From positions 5,156,001-5,220,000 of the forward strand of contig NZ_JADEXS020000001.1 in the NCBI RefSeq assembly GCF_015207005.2: DNA of 64,000 bases, read 5' to 3'. The position numbers and the translations under genes were made by a program. The notes under the pieces are model-generated. The model was not told the DNA's origin. It did no database searches and worked only from the letters and a program-made list of their open reading frames with translations. Source of the stretch: Desmonostoc muscorum LEGE 12446. GTDB taxonomy: Bacteria > Cyanobacteriota > Cyanobacteriia > Cyanobacteriales > Nostocaceae. The number at the start of each line of letters is the position of its first letter. The stretch's first letter is position 1. Of this stretch, positions 18,871-27,846 are shown piece by piece.

Positions 18871-20118
18871 CTACGGATTTGACCCCGATTTAGAAGCATT
18901 ACTAAACAACCAAGATAAAAGGTTAGCAACCGTAGCAGCCCCAAAAGAGAACAGTGCAATAATCGCATCACGAGGTAAAACACCATCTAACCAGCTACCC
19001 CGGATTCTCGAAACTGGAAAATCAGGATCTAGACCGATTTGAATCTCTTTGGTTTCTCCAGAAAACCGCGCTTCTATACCTTTTTTCGGGACAATTCCTA
19101 AATGCAGTATTTCTTGAATATTTAGATAAATATTAGCATTTTCTCCCATGAGAAACTGATTTTGTTTAACGTCCCTCTCCTGTTCTGCCATGCGGATTTT
19201 GCCTTCCACAATAGTAGAAATCTTTAAATCATCTCTGACATCTTTACCAGTTCTATCTATATCTAAAAATTGCAGATTTTCAGCTTTTATCTTTCCTCTA
19301 AACCATTGCTCAGATTCATATCTGGGAGGTTGAGCTACAGTAATATAAATACTGGCATCTTCCGTTAACTCTAAATTAACTTTATTATTTGGAGTTAAAG
19401 TAAATTCTAATGTTGTTTGATTATCTGATTGATTTGGTAATTTTAAATCTGGTAAATTGTAACCTTCTACTATAACTTTGATTGGTTGGTCGCCTAAATA
19501 TAGGTCTATTGTATTTGGCTTGATTTTGGAGTTTAAATTAGAATTCGGTTGCAGAGAAAAAGCCAGTTGATTACGATAAAAGTCGTAACTGAGTCCAGTT
19601 ACTTTTGTATTTGGTTGTAGCCGTAGTTCTTCAAGGCTGATTTCACTTGTGTTTTGAGGATTAACAGGGGTAATAATCCATCGACTATTGGGGTCTTTTA
19701 GCTGGATTTTTAAAGAGTCTAATTTATTAATTTCTGACAAAGTTTCACTTTGAAAGTTTCCTGTAAAAGTCAAGGTTTGTTTACCTTCATTTTCTAATTC
19801 TTTGATGCCGCGAATATTTTGGAGAAAAAGTTTAGATTCTTCTCCCTTATAAATAAAGCTAATTTTTTCAGCAACGATATTACCTTCAAATATATGAGTA
19901 CCAGGTACAATAGCGGCAAAGGTGAGAACAGTAAAAAATAAAATTAACAGCAGCACCAAAAATGAATTTTGGTGATTTGCGATAGTTCGTAGTAAGCGTT
20001 TTAGTGCTGAAATAATGGCTAAAAACCCAGCAATGAGATATCTATTCAGAAAACTCAACCATTGGCGAATCTTGCTCAAATCAGGAAACTTTTGTTTGGC
20101 TTTTTGCCGGGATGCCAT
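18871..20118 (-). CDS. Hypothetical membrane-anchored protein
   Basis: A 415-residue protein I do not recognise. A basic N-terminus precedes a hydrophobic segment near residues 53-72 (SFLVLLLILFFTVLTFAAIV). A long beta-rich soluble region of about 300 residues follows, and a second hydrophobic segment (about 385-405) lies near the C-terminus, so the middle is probably extracytoplasmic between two membrane anchors. Its start lies one base from the stop of the upstream gene, so the two form an operon and probably act together. Confidence 0.6.
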   Translation of the reverse strand: MASRQKAKQKFPDLSKIRQWLSFLNRYLIAGFLAIISALKRLLRTIANHQNSFLVLLLILFFTVLTFAAIVPGTHIFEGNIVAEKISFIYKGEESKLFLQNIRGIKELENEGKQTLTFTGNFQSETLSEINKLDSLKIQLKDPNSRWIITPVNPQNTSEISLEELRLQPNTKVTGLSYDFYRNQLAFSLQPNSNLNSKIKPNTIDLYLGDQPIKVIVEGYNLPDLKLPNQSDNQTTLEFTLTPNNKVNLELTEDASIYITVAQPPRYESEQWFRGKIKAENLQFLDIDRTGKDVRDDLKISTIVEGKIRMAEQERDVKQNQFLMGENANIYLNIQEILHLGIVPKKGIEARFSGETKEIQIGLDPDFPVSRIRGSWLDGVLPRDAIIALFSFGAATVANLLSWLFSNASKSGSNP

Positions 20119-20119
20119 A

Positions 20120-20848
20120 TTATTTTAACCAATTTGGGTTATGTTCAAATACAATTCGCCCTGGGATGCGATCGCTAGGTTCATTTCTGCGTTCAATAAA
20201 AGCAACGTAGCGCACTTCATAGCGCCCTGCTGGGGCATTGCGTCCATCCCAGGTAAAAATAGTTTCACCCTTTTTCGGGTTAGGCTGGGAAGTGCTGTAC
20301 ATCTCTTCTTGAGCTTTGGAGAGGATTTTAAAGCTAGTAAACTTGACTCGATCCTCGGAATAAAAGACGAATTCATACTTGCCAGAAGTTTGTCCCAGGA
20401 TGACTGGAACATAGACAGGTTGGGAACCAAGGCTATAGGAAGCCAAAGCGCGGAGTTTGTTTGCTGGTATTTTAGCTTGCCTGAGAACGTAAGTATCCCA
20501 GCTAAAGCTGAAACGCGAACCATTGTTAGACAATAACAAATCATCTAATTGATAGTGATAATTATCATCTAATGATTTCACTTTTACATCAGGGTTTTGT
20601 CCACCATTTATTTGCGGAATTTGTAGCGTCACAGTTTTGCCGAAGCTGGCAAGGTTGCGAGTCGCAATGGAAATTAGGTTCAAGGTATTGCCGCTTATGG
20701 GTTCGAGTTTGACTCCTTCGCAGCGGCTGGGTGGTTTGCGGCGGATGTATTCAGTACTGCGGGGGTCTCCTTCTGGGCAAGAAGCAGCAGCAGAAAGATG
20801 GCTGGAGCTGAAGATTAATAGGCTGGCAAGAATAATTTTATAATTCAT
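20120..20848 (-). CDS. Hypothetical secreted protein
   Basis: A 242-residue protein with an N-terminal signal peptide (ILASLLIFSSSHLSAAAS). The mature part begins with a Cys-containing stretch (CPEGDPRSTEYIRRKPPSRC) whose two Cys could form a disulphide. The C-terminal half has a FlgD-like pattern (FTWDGRNAPAGRYEVRYVAF), which suggests an Ig-like beta-sandwich. It probably works in the periplasm with the membrane-anchored protein encoded one base downstream. No function is assigned. Confidence 0.6.
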   Translation of the reverse strand: MNYKIILASLLIFSSSHLSAAASCPEGDPRSTEYIRRKPPSRCEGVKLEPISGNTLNLISIATRNLASFGKTVTLQIPQINGGQNPDVKVKSLDDNYHYQLDDLLLSNNGSRFSFSWDTYVLRQAKIPANKLRALASYSLGSQPVYVPVILGQTSGKYEFVFYSEDRVKFTSFKILSKAQEEMYSTSQPNPKKGETIFTWDGRNAPAGRYEVRYVAFIERRNEPSDRIPGRIVFEHNPNWLK

Positions 20849-20927
20849 AGTTTTTAAGACGTTGTTTCAAACTAGTATCTTGTGATTTAAATCGAATTAT
20901 TACCCGCCTTAATCCCCCCTTATAAAG

Positions 20928-21133
20928 CAGGGCTGTTTCATTCCATTTCAAACAAGATTTGTCAAGATGTAAGAAGAGAAAATTGTAAGTAAGGGTGACG
21001 ATGAGATGAACATTTAAGCACTTAAATATCAGTAAAATAGTTCATTTTATCGGCACGCTGGTAACAAAATAACTAATTTTTAATTGCTAGAACCCTTGAT
21101 TTTTAAAGCTCTTTGGGGAATGAAACAGCCCTG
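20928..21133. mobile_element. 206-bp MITE, copy A
   Basis: The ends are inverted: CAGGGCTGTTTCATTCC on the left and GGAATGAAACAGCCCTG on the right. A second copy of the same length, about 90 percent alike by eye, lies at 55089-55294. No gene is inside. It occupies most of the gap upstream of the secreted-protein gene. I see no clear target duplication. Confidence 0.85.
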
Positions 21134-21234
21134 GGACTACAGGGGGGTTTTGTTATGTGCATCTTCATGGAGAATTGGTATTAGGGTGGGGTAAAAAATA
21201 TTTGATACATCAATCATGACTTTTAAAACATCCT

Positions 21235-23394
21235 TTAACGAATATTCCAAGTGGACAATTGTTTTTGAATCTCAGACATGGGATAAGCGAAATCTCGGTC
21301 TTCACCTTTTCTTCTGGCAAAGACAATTCCTAAAAGTCGATTTTGCGAATCAATTACAGGACTGCCAGAATAACCAGGTTTGAGTAAAGCTTGAGATATT
21401 TCTAATTGCTGGTTTTGATAGCTGATTTGCCCTGATTCCATAGACCAAGATTTATCTTCACCTCTTTGAGCAGAATGACCGATAATCCGAATCGGCATTT
21501 TCGGAGTAATTGTAGTTGAGGAGTTGGATAAGGGCTGGATATCTTCTGGTAGATTACCGCTAACTTCCAAAACCGCTAAATCGAGTTGTTCGTCAACAGA
21601 AGTCATTTTGAACAGCTTGGCATCTCGCCGCATTCGCACTCGGTTCGGCGGTGGCGAACTGAAAAATTCCACTTGGATATTTTTACCCTGTTCGTAGCCG
21701 TCAAAAATGACATGACGATTAGTGAGGATTAATGTCCGGTTGTCTTCTCGCTTAATTACTACACCAGTGCCAATCTCTATTCCCTGGCGTTCGCGGTTAA
21801 AAAACTCAGCAGTGATGCGTACTACAGAACGCTTCACTAGTACAGTGGGATCATCTTTAGGCAACCATTGGCGATCATCGTCTATTCCCTTAGCTTGGGT
21901 ATTGTCTTTCGTTTTCCATAACCGTCTTGCTTCTATATTGTTGTTACTGGCATAGACATAATTGGGGTCAATTTGTTCTGCTTCGTCAAAATGTTGAATG
22001 GCTTCTTTTAGTTTCTCTTGCTCTTGGAACCATAAACCCAAGCCATTATGAGCAAGAGTATGAGCGCTGGTTGGAGTTCCAGAATTGTCTTCTGGCAAAT
22101 TTATGGCTTTTTGGTAGGCAGCAACTGCTGCATCTAATTTCTTCTGGTCTTTGAGGGCATTGCCGAGATTGCTGTAAGCATAAGCATCGTTGGGGTTGAG
22201 TTGAATTGCTTTTTGGTAAGCGGCAACTGCTGCATCTAATTTCTTCTGGTCTTTGAGGGCAATGCCGAGATTGTTGTAAGCAACATCAAACTTTGGGTTG
22301 AGTTGAATTGCTTTTTGGAAGGCGGCAACTGCGGCATCTAATTTGTTCTGCCCTAACAGGGCAATGCCGAGATTATAGTAAACAGTAGCTAAGTTTGGGT
22401 TGAGTTGAATTGCTTTTTGGAAGGCGGCAACTGCGGCATCTAATTTCTTCTGCTGTCTCAGGGTAATACCAAGATTGTTGTAAGCAATAGCGAAGTTAGG
22501 GTAGAGTTGAATTGCTTTTTGGAAGGCGGCAACTGCGGCATCTAATTTCTTCTGGTCATTGAGGGCATTGCCGAGATTGTAGTAAGCAGTAGCATCGTTG
22601 GGGTTGAGTTGAATTGCTTTTTGCAAGGCCGCAACTGCTGCATCTAATTTCTTCTGCTCTCTCAGGGCATTGCCGAGATTGTTGTAAGCAGTGGCATCGT
22701 TGGGGTTGAGTTGAATTGCTTTTTGCAAGGCCGCAACTGCTGCATCTAATTTCTTCTCGTCACTTAAGGCATTGCCGAGATTTTTGTAAGCACTAGCATA
22801 GTAGGGGTTGAGTTGAATTGCTTTTTGGAAGGCGGCAACTGCGGTATCTAATTTCTTCTGGTCACTTAGGGCAATGCTGAGATTATAGTAAGCAATAGCA
22901 TAGTTGGGGTTGAGTTGAATTGCTTTTTGGTAGGCGGCAACTGCGGCATCTAATTTCTTTTGGTCATACAAGGCAATGCCGAGATTGTTGTAAGCAGTGG
23001 CATAGGTGGGGTTGAGTTGAATTGCTTTTTGGTAGGCGGCAACTGCGGCATCTAATTTCTTCTGGTCTTGAAAAATGTAGCCAAGAAGATTGTGAGTTTT
23101 GGCATCTTGCGAGTTGAGTTGAACGGATTTTTGACAAGCTGTTATTGCTTCATCAAGTTTGTTCTGGGAATTCAAAACATCACACAGCTTGAAGTAAGCA
23201 GTGGCATTATTTGGTTCAATTTGAATAATCCGGCGATATGTTGCCTCTGATTCTGGGTATTTACCCGCTTCTTGGGCAGCCTTGCCTTGTTGAAATAGCT
23301 GTTCAATCTTGTTTTCAGCAACTACAAGCTGGGGTGTGGTTGCCAGAGATAGAGTTAAAAATAAAGTAGTGAATATACGGTTGTGCATAATCAT
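21235..23394 (-). CDS. TPR-repeat protein with C-terminal trypsin-like serine protease domain
   Basis: A 719-residue exported protein. A signal peptide (about residues 1-26) is followed by roughly 13 TPR units of 34 residues. Units 3-12 are nearly identical ([18 protein letters not shown]), so the DNA is a 102-bp tandem repeat at about 22110-23100. The C-terminal 220 residues are a trypsin/HtrA-like protease with catalytic His in TNRHVIF, Asp in LDLAVLEV and Ser in GYSGSPV. No PDZ domain is seen. It is probably periplasmic, with TPRs presenting substrates or partners. The number of TPR units may vary between strains. Confidence 0.85.
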   Translation of the reverse strand: MIMHNRIFTTLFLTLSLATTPQLVVAENKIEQLFQQGKAAQEAGKYPESEATYRRIIQIEPNNATAYFKLCDVLNSQNKLDEAITACQKSVQLNSQDAKTHNLLGYIFQDQKKLDAAVAAYQKAIQLNPTYATAYNNLGIALYDQKKLDAAVAAYQKAIQLNPNYAIAYYNLSIALSDQKKLDTAVAAFQKAIQLNPYYASAYKNLGNALSDEKKLDAAVAALQKAIQLNPNDATAYNNLGNALREQKKLDAAVAALQKAIQLNPNDATAYYNLGNALNDQKKLDAAVAAFQKAIQLYPNFAIAYNNLGITLRQQKKLDAAVAAFQKAIQLNPNLATVYYNLGIALLGQNKLDAAVAAFQKAIQLNPKFDVAYNNLGIALKDQKKLDAAVAAYQKAIQLNPNDAYAYSNLGNALKDQKKLDAAVAAYQKAINLPEDNSGTPTSAHTLAHNGLGLWFQEQEKLKEAIQHFDEAEQIDPNYVYASNNNIEARRLWKTKDNTQAKGIDDDRQWLPKDDPTVLVKRSVVRITAEFFNRERQGIEIGTGVVIKREDNRTLILTNRHVIFDGYEQGKNIQVEFFSSPPPNRVRMRRDAKLFKMTSVDEQLDLAVLEVSGNLPEDIQPLSNSSTTITPKMPIRIIGHSAQRGEDKSWSMESGQISYQNQQLEISQALLKPGYSGSPVIDSQNRLLGIVFARRKGEDRDFAYPMSEIQKQLSTWNIR

Positions 23395-23463
23395 ACTACA
23401 AGTATCTCAGATTGTATCAGGAGTTAGACGAAAATCGCTAAAAACCGCATGAATATTTAATAG

Positions 23464-23815
23464 ATACTCGTGAATGAGTCTTTAATACTCGCTGGCGAGT
23501 CTTTGATACTCGTTCACGAGTCTTTAATACTCGTGAACGAGTCTTTGATACTCGCCGACGAGTCTTTAATACTCGTGAATGAACCTCAGAGCTTCGTCGA
23601 TGAATATCCGAGGTTCGTCGCTGAATATCCCAGCTTCGTCGCTGAATATCTGAGGTTCGTCGATGAATATCTGAGGTTCGTCGATGAATATCTGAGGTTC
23701 GTCGATGAATATCTGAGGTTCGTCGCTGAATATCTGAACTTCGTCGCTGAATATCTGAGGTTCGTCGCTGAATATCTGAACTTCGTCGCTGAATATCTGA
23801 GGTTTGTCGCTTAAG
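23464..23815. repeat. 21-bp tandem repeat array (two sub-families)
   Basis: From 23464 to about 23575 the unit is GAGTCTTTAATACTCGTGAA plus one base (about five copies), each with an imperfect palindrome (CTCG...CGAG). From about 23580 to 23810 the unit becomes TTCGTCGATGAATATCTGAG plus one base (about eleven copies). The period stays 21 bp throughout. Both strands are stop-free because 21 is a multiple of 3; I regard the array as non-coding. It starts 70 bp upstream of the TPR-protease start. Confidence 0.9.
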
Positions 23816-23871
23816 TTAGTGACATTCCACCCTACAGATTGGCATTTTGCGATTACTTTCAAAGTCAGTCC

Positions 23872-24163
23872 AGTAGGGTGCGTTAGCGACAGCGTAACGC
23901 ACCATTCTTAAGGCTTTGGTGCGTTACGGCTTACGCCTAACACACCCTACTGGCGTGTCAAGGCTAAAATAGTGCATTAGCTTGAATCTTGTGGGATGGG
24001 CGTCTCGCCCGTCCGGGGCGGGCAGGATGCCCACCCCACAAGAAATTTTATTGCAACATTTTAGCCTTGTCACGCCAGTAGGGTGCGTTATCGCGCTAGC
24101 GTAACGCACCGTCAATGATGTTCGGTGCGTTAGGACTTGCGTCCATAACGCACCCTACAAAAT
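23872..24163. repeat. Nested GTAGGGTGCGTTA hairpin repeats
   Basis: Two hairpin-forming repeats bounded by GTAGGGTGCGTTA and its inverse (about 23874-23949 and 24079-24163) flank a MITE. The MITE (23950-24078) sits at a TA within this repeat type. No gene is present. These are common dispersed palindromes in Nostocales. Confidence 0.75.
23950..24078. mobile_element. TA-flanked MITE (IS630/mariner type), copy 1
   Basis: A 129-bp element. The left end is CTGGCGTGTCAAGGCTAAAA; the right end is its imperfect inverse. It is flanked by TA on both sides (23948-23949, 24079-24080), the duplication made by IS630/mariner-type transposases. The interior is a GC-rich hairpin around CTTGTGGG...CCCACAAG. 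Copy 2 at 45538-45675 has the same ends with a different interior. Confidence 0.8.
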
Positions 24164-24194
24164 TACTCATAAATTGTTGCCTTAATACTTGCTT

Positions 24195-24830
24195 TTAAAG
24201 TTGACAAATTGCTTTTAAAATTTGTAGCAACTGACTTGAACGTTCTCTTTCCATTAAATTTAATTCTGGCAACAGATAATAAATAGGGGGATTTCCTTGT
24301 TCGATATAGATAAACTGATAACTTCTACCATTAGTCGTTAATCCCCAAACTGATTTTTGATTATCTAAATTTTTATAAGCGTATGTGAGTAGCTGAGATA
24401 AACCTGTTGAAATATCAATCTGACTATTTTTAGATTCAATTAACAATACCCAAAAATATGTTTGAGGTTTTGTATGTTTAGCTTTACTAATAGCTAGAAT
24501 ATCAAATCTTCCTTTAATTTTGATATCTTCATCTTCTACCTCAATATCAGCAATATTCTCCTCCAAAACAATCTCGATCGGATAGCGATAAAAACCAGCT
24601 AATCTTAGTAAAGGGGCAACTGCAAGAAACTTTACCTGACCCTCAGAAACTTTACCAATTGTCAGGTATCGATCAAAGTCATGCTGAATTTGTTTGAGTT
24701 CCTGCTGTTCTGTTTCCGTAAGAGGTTCCAGAGATAAGTAGTTAGAAAATGAGTCATTGTAATGTCTTTGAAAACCAAACAGACGATGAACTTCTTCTAA
24801 GGATAAATTCCGAGCGCTGAGAATTGTCAT
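24195..24830 (-). CDS. PD-(D/E)XK nuclease-like protein (type I restriction R-subunit N-terminal type)
   Basis: A 211-residue protein whose centre carries a PD-(D/E)XK pattern: Asp in GRFDILAISKA (about 124-134) and the Glu-x-Lys in VLLIESKNSQID (about 147-158), followed by a predicted helix with a conserved Gln (SQLLTYAYKNL). Similar stand-alone proteins are common in cyanobacteria and are often annotated as restriction endonuclease subunit R. No methylase or specificity gene is nearby, so it is not part of a complete restriction system here. DNA cleavage is inferred, not shown. Confidence 0.7.
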   Translation of the reverse strand: MTILSARNLSLEEVHRLFGFQRHYNDSFSNYLSLEPLTETEQQELKQIQHDFDRYLTIGKVSEGQVKFLAVAPLLRLAGFYRYPIEIVLEENIADIEVEDEDIKIKGRFDILAISKAKHTKPQTYFWVLLIESKNSQIDISTGLSQLLTYAYKNLDNQKSVWGLTTNGRSYQFIYIEQGNPPIYYLLPELNLMERERSSQLLQILKAICQL

Positions 24831-24929
24831 ATATCTTTGCTTGATTCAGATACAACTCAATCCAAATTCCCTATATAAAACCTATCTTAACCATTCTCTG
24901 GTTGTTGAGAAATGATTTTTGAAAGTCCC

Positions 24930-26429
24930 TTAGCGCTTGACGGGATTCATCCAAGCTTCCAATCGGCTAAATGCTTGGGAAGAAAGTAGCGTCAAACATA
25001 AATAAACCACCGCTACACCCGCGTAAATTTCAAAGGCGCGATAGTTATCAGCAACAATTAGCTGTCCTTTGCGGAACAATTCTTCAAAACCAATCACTGC
25101 AACTAAGCTTGTATCTTTTAATAAACTGATAAACTCATTACCCAAGGGTGGAATCATGCGCCGGAAAGCTTGGGGAAAAATCACATAACTCATGGTTTGC
25201 ACAGAACTCAAACCTAGTGATTGTGCTGCTTCACCTTGTCCTACTTCAATCGATTGAATTCCAGCACGTACAACTTCTGCAATATAAGCGGCGCTATTCA
25301 AACTTAAAGCAATGACTCCAGCGACTAGGCGATCAAAACTAAATGTCAAACCAAGTTCTTGCAAAATTGCCGGTAACCCAAAGTAAATCATAAAAATTTG
25401 CACTAGCAAAGGCGTTCCCCGGAAAAAATCTACATACGCCCTCGCTAACCAACGCAAAGGTGCAATATGAGAAAGGCGGATAATTCCAATCAAAGAACCG
25501 GCAATTAAACCAAATACTACCGAAAGTATCGTTAATTGCAACGTGACCAAAGCTCCCTGCAATAAAGTCGGAACAGCCTGTAAAATCACATTAATTGACG
25601 TAACTATTCCCGGAACAGCAGCGCTACTTTGATTCTCAAATGGTGATTTAGCTGGTAATAATGGCGGTTGGGTCTTAAACCATTTTTGGTAAATTTGGGA
25701 ATAAGCGCCATTTTTCAATACCTTATCTAAACCATCATTGATTAATGCCAGATTCGGCGAATTTTTAGCAGTAGCAATTCCATAAAACTCTTCCGTCAGC
25801 AATTGCTGTACAACTTTAATTCCCTTCAAATTGCCTGTATTTATTGCATATAAAGTTACAGGTGCGTCATTAATTACCGCATCTACATTACCATTGAGTA
25901 ATTCTTGTAAAGCTAGAGGTGCTGAATCAAAACTGCGAATTTGTACGCCAGGAACACTCTTAGCCTTTGCGGCACCAGTTGTGCCAATTTGGACTGCGAT
26001 TTTTTGATTTTTGAGACTATCAAAGCCAGTAATATTTTGATTATCCGCGCGAATTGCGATCGCCAACCCCGCTTTAAAATAAGGACGGGAAAAAGAAATC
26101 GTCTTCGCCCTCTCCTCTGTAATCGTGATCGAACTAATGGCAGCATCTACCGTTTTGGCTTGGAGGGCTGGGATAATACCATCAAAAGGCAGACTTTGAA
26201 AATCAACTTTAAAGTTAGCAGCAGTGGCGATCGCATTCATCAAATCAATAGAAAAACCTTGCAACTCACCACCTTGTCCTTGAAACTCAAAAGGTGGAAA
26301 CGCAGGTTCAGTAGCAACCCGCAGAGTTTTTCCTCCACTAGGGTTCACAGCACAGCCAGCCAGTAACAAACAACTAATACCAACAACCACACACCAACGC
26401 AGCCAACGCCCAAAACTAAATCCAGCCAT
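24930..26429 (-). CDS. Amino acid ABC transporter, fused substrate-binding and permease protein
   Basis: A 499-residue fusion. The N-terminus is a lipoprotein signal (LLLAGCAV). Residues about 30-255 are a family 3 solute-binding domain (FPPFEFQGQGGELQGFSIDL; VDAAISSITITEERAKTISF). Residues about 275-495 are a HisM/GlnP-type permease with the EAA loop (GQGEAAQSLGLSSVQTMSYV). It is probably for glutamine or another polar amino acid. The ATPase gene is divergent, 225 bases away, rather than in an operon. The fusion layout is known from other polar amino acid transporters. Confidence 0.9.
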   Translation of the reverse strand: MAGFSFGRWLRWCVVVGISCLLLAGCAVNPSGGKTLRVATEPAFPPFEFQGQGGELQGFSIDLMNAIATAANFKVDFQSLPFDGIIPALQAKTVDAAISSITITEERAKTISFSRPYFKAGLAIAIRADNQNITGFDSLKNQKIAVQIGTTGAAKAKSVPGVQIRSFDSAPLALQELLNGNVDAVINDAPVTLYAINTGNLKGIKVVQQLLTEEFYGIATAKNSPNLALINDGLDKVLKNGAYSQIYQKWFKTQPPLLPAKSPFENQSSAAVPGIVTSINVILQAVPTLLQGALVTLQLTILSVVFGLIAGSLIGIIRLSHIAPLRWLARAYVDFFRGTPLLVQIFMIYFGLPAILQELGLTFSFDRLVAGVIALSLNSAAYIAEVVRAGIQSIEVGQGEAAQSLGLSSVQTMSYVIFPQAFRRMIPPLGNEFISLLKDTSLVAVIGFEELFRKGQLIVADNYRAFEIYAGVAVVYLCLTLLSSQAFSRLEAWMNPVKR

Positions 26430-26504
26430 ACTCTTTCATTTCTTCCTTCGCGCTCTTCGCGTTCTTTGCGGTTCGTTCCAAATATTACAATCAACTTTAG
26501 AGCA

Positions 26505-26631
26505 GGACTTATGCAAAATTATCAAAAAAACATCCCATCCCTGCGGGACGCTCCGCGAACGTAGGTTAGCACAGCTGTGCTACCCGAAAAATGTACAAAT
26601 AATTTGGGATAATTTATTTTTTGGAAGTCCC
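26505..26631. mobile_element. MITE-like element sharing an end with the ISAzo13-like IS
   Basis: The right end (ATAATTTATTTTTTGGAAGTCCC, here written in pieces: ATAATTTATT then TTTTGGAAGTCCC) matches the right end of the IS at 38170-39767 almost base for base. The left end (GGACTTATGCAAAATTATC) is a weaker inverse. The interior has a dispersed palindrome (GGTTAGCACAGCTGTGCTAC). It lies between the two divergent amino acid transporter genes, so it may carry or separate their promoters. Confidence 0.65.
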
Positions 26632-26654
26632 TAACAGAGGAACTGACACAGCCA

Positions 26655-27419
26655 ATGAACAATTCCACCCCCGCAATTATTTTTGACAATATCGAAAAAA
26701 GCTTTGGTTCTCTCAAAGTCCTCAAAGGAATCACAGGCGAAATCAAGCGGGGAGAAGTCGTTGCAGTTATTGGTTCTTCCGGCTGTGGTAAAAGTACTCT
26801 CCTGCGCTGCTTTAACCGTTTGGAAACCATCAACAGCGGACGCTTGATAGTCAACGGTATCAACTTATCCCGACCCACTGTCAACTATAGCCAACTACGG
26901 GAACTGCGAACACAAGTAGGCATGGTTTTCCAACAGTTCAACCTGTTTCCCCATCTCAGCGTCTTGGAAAATATGACACTTGCACCGCGTAAAGTACTGG
27001 GTAAAACACCGAAAGAAAGCGCCCAACTAGCAGGTTTATATCTGGAAAAAGTTGGTTTATTTGACAAAGCCTCTGCTTATCCCGAACAACTTTCTGGCGG
27101 ACAAAAGCAACGAGTAGCGATCGCCCGTAGTTTATGTATGAATCCCCAGATCATGCTATTCGATGAACCCACCAGCGCCCTAGATCCGGAACTCGTCGGT
27201 GAAGTTCTCCAAGTGATGCAGCAATTAGCCGCAGAAGGGATGACAATGGCGATCGTTACCCATGAAATGCAATTTGCTAAAGAAGTAGCCCATCAGGTGA
27301 TTTTTTTAGATAAAGGTGTTGTGGCAGAACAAGGTTCAGCTTACGAAGTTCTCACCAATCCCCAAAGCGATCGCCTACGTACTTTCCTCAGTCGCCTTCA
27401 AATAATTCCTAATTCCTAA
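26655..27419 (+). CDS. Amino acid ABC transporter ATP-binding protein (GlnQ-like)
   Basis: A 254-residue ABC ATPase of the polar amino acid type. Walker A is GSSGCGKST (about 40-48), the Q loop lies in MVFQQFNLFPHLSVLENM, the signature is LSGGQKQRVAIARSL, and Walker B is IMLFDEPTSALDP, followed by the switch His in IVTHEMQFAKEVA. It should power the fused binding protein-permease encoded on the opposite strand. The start is the first ATG after GAGGAACTGACACAGCCA, where GAGGAA is a plausible ribosome binding site. Confidence 0.93.
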   Translation: MNNSTPAIIFDNIEKSFGSLKVLKGITGEIKRGEVVAVIGSSGCGKSTLLRCFNRLETINSGRLIVNGINLSRPTVNYSQLRELRTQVGMVFQQFNLFPHLSVLENMTLAPRKVLGKTPKESAQLAGLYLEKVGLFDKASAYPEQLSGGQKQRVAIARSLCMNPQIMLFDEPTSALDPELVGEVLQVMQQLAAEGMTMAIVTHEMQFAKEVAHQVIFLDKGVVAEQGSAYEVLTNPQSDRLRTFLSRLQIIPNS

Positions 27420-27432
27420 TACTTGGTCTTTT

Positions 27433-27452
27433 AGACGCGATGAATCGCGTCT
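27433..27452. terminator. 20-bp palindromic repeat, terminator-like
   Basis: AGACGCGATGAATCGCGTCT, 14 bases after the stop of the ABC ATPase gene and in the gap to a convergent small gene. It is the same sequence as at 18846-18865. Confidence 0.5.
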
Positions 27453-27466
27453 CTACATGAATGCTT

Positions 27467-27673
27467 TTATAAATATTCACGTAAGAAATCAAAGGGGTCA
27501 TCCTCCCAACAAGGTTCAGGTATCAGCCAAAACAAATTAGTGTGGATGTCGGCTTCAATTTCATCACCATCATCTCTGTCAAATAGTTCTATTAAAGCTG
27601 TCCAATCACGCTCTCTCAGTGATGTTAAAGATGGGGTATATACCTGGAAATTATCTGAGTAATTCACGGGCAA
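27467..27673 (-). CDS. Small acidic hypothetical protein
   Basis: A 68-residue open frame rich in Asp and Glu (FDRDDGDEIEADI) and with a Trp-containing C-terminus (WEDDPFDFLREYL). The composition looks coding rather than random, and it lies alone between two convergent or unrelated genes. I recognise no domain. It could be a small regulator or antitoxin-like protein, but no partner is visible. Confidence 0.4.
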   Translation of the reverse strand: MPVNYSDNFQVYTPSLTSLRERDWTALIELFDRDDGDEIEADIHTNLFWLIPEPCWEDDPFDFLREYL

Positions 27674-27846
27674 ATTTTGAATTTAGTGCTGTAAAAAAAT
27701 AGCTTTATGGTTTATAAATAATTATTAGCTTTTATAAGCGCAATTTAAGAGTTACATTGATACGATTAACTATGATCATTATCATGAGTGTCTCACAACT
27801 TAAATGAGACTACTATAGTATTTCTTACATAATTACAAACTTAAAT

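Noticed and set aside
23464..23815. Possible CRISPR array
   Set aside because: The units are contiguous with no unique spacers, and no cas gene is in the window.
23470..23862. Open frames on both strands through the 21-bp array (ESLILVN-type and EPQIFIDE-type repeats)
   Set aside because: They exist only because the unit length is a multiple of three and lacks stops. No start signal, no folded domain, and both strands are equally open.
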